From Pseudomonadota bacterium (GTDB lineage: Bacteria > Pseudomonadota > Alphaproteobacteria > Sphingomonadales > Sphingomonadaceae), in assembly GCA_023433445.1 (NCBI GenBank), contig JAEZCS010000244.1, positions 1-7,245 on the forward strand: DNA of 7,245 nt. Direction: 5' to 3'. A program made the position numbers and the translations under genes. The notes below the pieces were generated by a model that worked only from the letters and a program-made list of their open reading frames with translations, had not been told where the DNA came from and searched no databases. Every line of letters begins with the position of its first letter. Positions within the stretch are counted from its first letter, which is position 1. Shown here piece by piece: positions 4,823 to 7,245 of this stretch.

Positions 4823-6283
4823 GTGACAGGTTCGAAGAAGATGCGCGCGACTGTAGCGGTGAGCATGCTGGCGTTGATGCCGGAGGTGGCGCTGGCGCAG
4901 AGCAACGAAGAGTTGCAGCGGCAGATCAATGAATTGAAGGCGCAGGTGCAGGCGCTGACCAGCGCGCTGGCGGCGAACAAGGACGCTGGCGCGACGGCCA
5001 GCGCCAGCAACGCCGCCTCCCCCGTTCCGCCTGCAAGTGATTCGGCGTCGGCACCGGTGGCTGTCGCCGCCGCACCCGCACAGCCGGTCGTCACGCAGGC
5101 TTCGGCACCTGAAAAGAAGTCCAAGGCCTGGTATGAGCGGCTGTCGCTGCGTGGCTATACGCAAATGCGTTACAACGCGTTCCTGTCGGGCGACGATACG
5201 GCGCCGGCGGGGCAGTCGCGCCTGCGTTCGGTGCATGACAGCGCCATTTCCGACAAGAGCAGCTTTTCGCTCCGCCGGACCCGCCTGGTCGTGCAGGGCG
5301 ACGTTTCCGATCGCGTGTCGCTCTACCTTCAGTCCGATTTCGCGGCTGCCGTGAACAACCAGGCCGGCAACGAACGGCGGGAGGGATATGTGCAGTTGCG
5401 CGACGCCTATGCCGACATTTTCCTGGACAAGGCGAAAGCCTTCCGCGTGCGTCTGGGTCAGTCCAAAGTGCCCTATGGCTGGGAAAATATGCAGTCTTCG
5501 TCCAATCGGCTGACGCTGGACCGCAGCGATGCGATCAACAGCGCGGTACCAGGCGAGCGCGACCTGGGCATCGTCGGCTATTACACGCCGCCTTCGGTCC
5601 AGAAGATCTGGGACCGGCTGGGGCATGACGGCCAAAAGCTGTTCGGCAATTATGGCGCCTTTGGCCTCGGCGTGTTCAATGGTCAGGGGATCAACAAGAC
5701 GGAGCAGAACCGGGGCCTCATGAAGGTCGCCTTCGCAACCTGGCCGTTCGAACTGGACGGGCTGGGCGGCATGTTCAAAGACCAGGTCTTCGAAATCGGC
5801 GGATCGGCGATGATGAACGATATGCAGCCAGAGGTGCGCAGCGGATCGACGATCGCGGTCAGTTCGCAATCCTATGACGATGATCGGGTCGGCATCCACG
5901 CGATGCTTTATCCGCAGCCCTTTGGCATTCAGGCCGAATGGAATTGGGGCAAGGGACCTCAATTCGATCGCCTGAGCCAATCGATCGAGTCGAAGAAGCT
6001 GAGCGGTGGATATGTCCAGATGATGTATCGCGTTCCGACCGATACGATCGGCGCGCTGATGCCCTATGGCCGGTGGCAGCATTATCGTGGCGGGTGGAAG
6101 GCGTCGACCAACGCGCCGCGGCTGGAAACGGATGAGTTCGAGCTGGGGCTGGAATGGCAGCCATGGAAGGCGCTGGAGATCACGCTGGCCTATGCCCGGA
6201 TGAAGCGGACCGAGGCAGACGAACGGCGCACGGGCCGCGCGTCCGGCGATCTGATCCGCACACAGCTTCAGTGGAATTACTGA
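4823..6283 (+). CDS. Phosphate-selective porin, OprP/OprO family
   Basis: This 486-residue outer membrane protein starts at a GTG with AGGGG seven bases upstream (4811-4815). The alternative ATG at 4841 lacks a properly spaced site. A basic start (KKMR) and hydrophobic core end in EVALA|Q, a standard signal peptide cleaved after residue 25. Residues 31-49 form a short coiled coil, with L31, I35, L38, V42, L45 and L49 in perfect 4-3 spacing. A low-complexity Ala/Pro/Ser linker follows (about 52-97). From about 103 the sequence alternates in beta-barrel fashion, with RLRLGQ-type elements such as FRVRLGQSKVPYGWEN (207-222), and ends RTQLQWNY with the C-terminal aromatic expected for BAM-dependent insertion. 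This is the layout of Porin_O_P proteins, trimeric anion channels. The Pho-box array upstream supports a phosphate or polyphosphate role. Exact substrate is unproven. Confidence 0.88.
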   Translation: MTGSKKMRATVAVSMLALMPEVALAQSNEELQRQINELKAQVQALTSALAANKDAGATASASNAASPVPPASDSASAPVAVAAAPAQPVVTQASAPEKKSKAWYERLSLRGYTQMRYNAFLSGDDTAPAGQSRLRSVHDSAISDKSSFSLRRTRLVVQGDVSDRVSLYLQSDFAAAVNNQAGNERREGYVQLRDAYADIFLDKAKAFRVRLGQSKVPYGWENMQSSSNRLTLDRSDAINSAVPGERDLGIVGYYTPPSVQKIWDRLGHDGQKLFGNYGAFGLGVFNGQGINKTEQNRGLMKVAFATWPFELDGLGGMFKDQVFEIGGSAMMNDMQPEVRSGSTIAVSSQSYDDDRVGIHAMLYPQPFGIQAEWNWGKGPQFDRLSQSIESKKLSGGYVQMMYRVPTDTIGALMPYGRWQHYRGGWKASTNAPRLETDEFELGLEWQPWKALEITLAYARMKRTEADERRTGRASGDLIRTQLQWNY

Positions 6284-6317
6284 TCGGTCGGGCCCAGGCG
6301 GTCAGCCTTCGCCGATC
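6282..6317. terminator. Weak hairpin in the convergent gap, possible shared transcript end
   Basis: GATCGG (6282-6287) can pair with CCGATC (6312-6317), with an inner AGGC/GCCT stem (6296-6299 with 6305-6308). It spans the 18-bp gap between the porin and the convergent flavoprotein gene and enters both coding ends. There is no T-run on either strand, so it is at best a weak or Rho-assisted terminator. Confidence 0.22.
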
Positions 6318-7245
6318 GCCTGCCCCGCCGCCCAGCCGCTGGCCCATGCCCATTGGAAATTATAGCCACCTAGCCAGCCGGTGACGTCGACCGCTTCACC
6401 AATGGCGTAGAGACCGGGGACGCGACGCGCCTCCATCGTGCGCGACGACAGTTCGGCGGTAGAAATGCCGCCCACCGTCACCTCCGCCTTCGCGAAGCCT
6501 TCGGTGCCATTGGGGGTGAAAGACCAGTTGGCAAGGCGGCGCTGCGCCTCATCCAGCTTGCGATCGGCGATATTGCCAAGATCGCCGGAAAGGGCGAGCC
6601 GTTCGGCGAGAGCGTCGGCAAGGCGCGCGGGCAGATGGGCACGCAGCAGGCTGACGAGCGATGCGCGGGGCTTGGCTCGCTTGGCTTCCGTCAGCCAGTT
6701 GGCGGGCATGTCTGGCAGGAAGTCGAGCGCGACTTGGCCGCCATGACGCCAATAGGAGGATATTTGCAGAATCGCCGGGCCCGAGAGGCCGCGATGAGTG
6801 AGAAGCGCGGCTTCGCGGAAGGCCGTCTTGCCGTGGCGGGCTATCACGGGTGTCGAGACGCCCGATAGTTCGCGGAACAGCATGTCTTCGCCGCCAAGGG
6901 TGAGCGGGACAAGCGCTGGGCGTGGCTCCACCACCTTCAGCCCGAATTGGCGGGCCACGTCATAAGCGAAGCCGGTTGCGCCCAATTTGGGGATGGACGG
7001 ACCGCCGGTGGCTATGACCAGCGCGGGTGCCTGCAGGGTTTTGCCGCCATGCGTTACGCTGAACCGGCCATCGGCGTGGGTGATAGGGCCAAGGCTGTGG
7101 CCGAGGCGGATGGTGACGCCGCCCGCCTCACATTCGGCGAGCAGCATCGCCACGATCTGACGTGCCGATTGGTCGCAGAAAAGCTGGCCCAGCGTCTTTT
7201 CATGCCAGGCGATGCCATGGCGTTCGACCATAGCGAGGAAGTCAG
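6302..7245 (-). CDS. HI0933/YhiN-family flavoprotein, putative NAD(P)/FAD-dependent oxidoreductase (partial, N-terminus outside window)
   Basis: The visible 314 codons are the central and C-terminal part of an HI0933-like flavoprotein; the frame stays open through the right edge (DFLA before the Met at 7231), so that Met is internal. Family members are about 400 residues, so roughly 80-100 residues including the N-terminal FAD GxGxxG are missing. Recognisable elements are HEKTLGQLFC near the visible start, VIATGGPSIPKLGATGFAYD in the middle, and near the end GGISTAELSSRTME, VPGLYAIGEAVDVTGWLGGY and NFQWAWASGWAAGQ. These C-terminal FAD-contacting motifs are typical of the family. The reaction is not established for most members and I do not assign one. 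It converges on the porin with 18 bp between stop codons and shows no link to it. Confidence 0.9.
   Translation of the reverse strand, partial: DFLAMVERHGIAWHEKTLGQLFCDQSARQIVAMLLAECEAGGVTIRLGHSLGPITHADGRFSVTHGGKTLQAPALVIATGGPSIPKLGATGFAYDVARQFGLKVVEPRPALVPLTLGGEDMLFRELSGVSTPVIARHGKTAFREAALLTHRGLSGPAILQISSYWRHGGQVALDFLPDMPANWLTEAKRAKPRASLVSLLRAHLPARLADALAERLALSGDLGNIADRKLDEAQRRLANWSFTPNGTEGFAKAEVTVGGISTAELSSRTMEARRVPGLYAIGEAVDVTGWLGGYNFQWAWASGWAAGQAIGEG

Noticed and set aside
4775..6082. A 435-codon open frame on the minus strand opposite the porin gene
   Set aside because: Its translation is rich in Arg, His and Gln with no recognisable domain. The plus-strand frame has a signal peptide, barrel pattern and Pho box, so this is a GC-driven shadow.
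1..7245. CRISPR arrays, insertion sequences, tRNA genes or riboswitches
   Set aside because: I saw no spaced identical repeats, transposase motifs, cloverleaf-like sequence or leader long enough for a known riboswitch.

Overview
This 7.2 kb window is GC-rich, densely coded bacterial chromosome. Its gene content suggests a yellow-pigmented sphingomonad (Alphaproteobacteria; Sphingobium, Novosphingobium or Sphingomonas type): a CrtY/CrtI carotenoid cluster, a DmeR/DmeF cobalt-nickel efflux pair and an OprP/OprO-like porin. The genus is inferred from protein character, not proven. I see no mobile element, CRISPR array, tRNA or rRNA.

Left part (1-3290, minus strand): a carotenoid operon read right to left. 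It holds crtY (lycopene beta-cyclase), crtI (phytoene desaturase), a LOG-family nucleotide phosphoribohydrolase, and probably the first codons of crtB (phytoene synthase) at the window edge. The crtY stop and crtI start share one base (TGATG). The crtI stop and LOG start overlap by four bases (GTGA). The LOG gene is therefore physically and probably translationally built into the pigment operon. CrtB, CrtI and CrtY together would convert geranylgeranyl diphosphate to beta-carotene.

Middle (3291-4654): a 90-bp divergent control region separates crtY from a plus-strand operon, dmeR-dmeF. DmeR is an RcnR/CsoR-type metal sensor with the His-Cys-His-His set of RcnR. DmeF is a cation diffusion facilitator with two His-rich segments. 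A G-tract/palindrome operator lies directly against, and partly over, the dmeR start codon. Overlapping -35-like elements on the two strands could link pigment and metal-efflux transcription.

Right part (4655-7245): a 168-bp intergenic region carries a REP-like hairpin and a striking array of PhoB-type heptamers in exact 11-bp phase. It leads into a phosphate-selective-porin-family outer membrane protein with a signal peptide, a short coiled coil and an Ala/Pro/Ser linker. A convergent HI0933/YhiN-type flavoprotein, cut at its N-terminus by the window edge, follows after only 18 bp.

The components all belong to recognisable families. The less ordinary points are the LOG gene embedded in the crt operon, the extended Pho-box array, and the shared crt/dmeRF control region. 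I found no wholly new system here.
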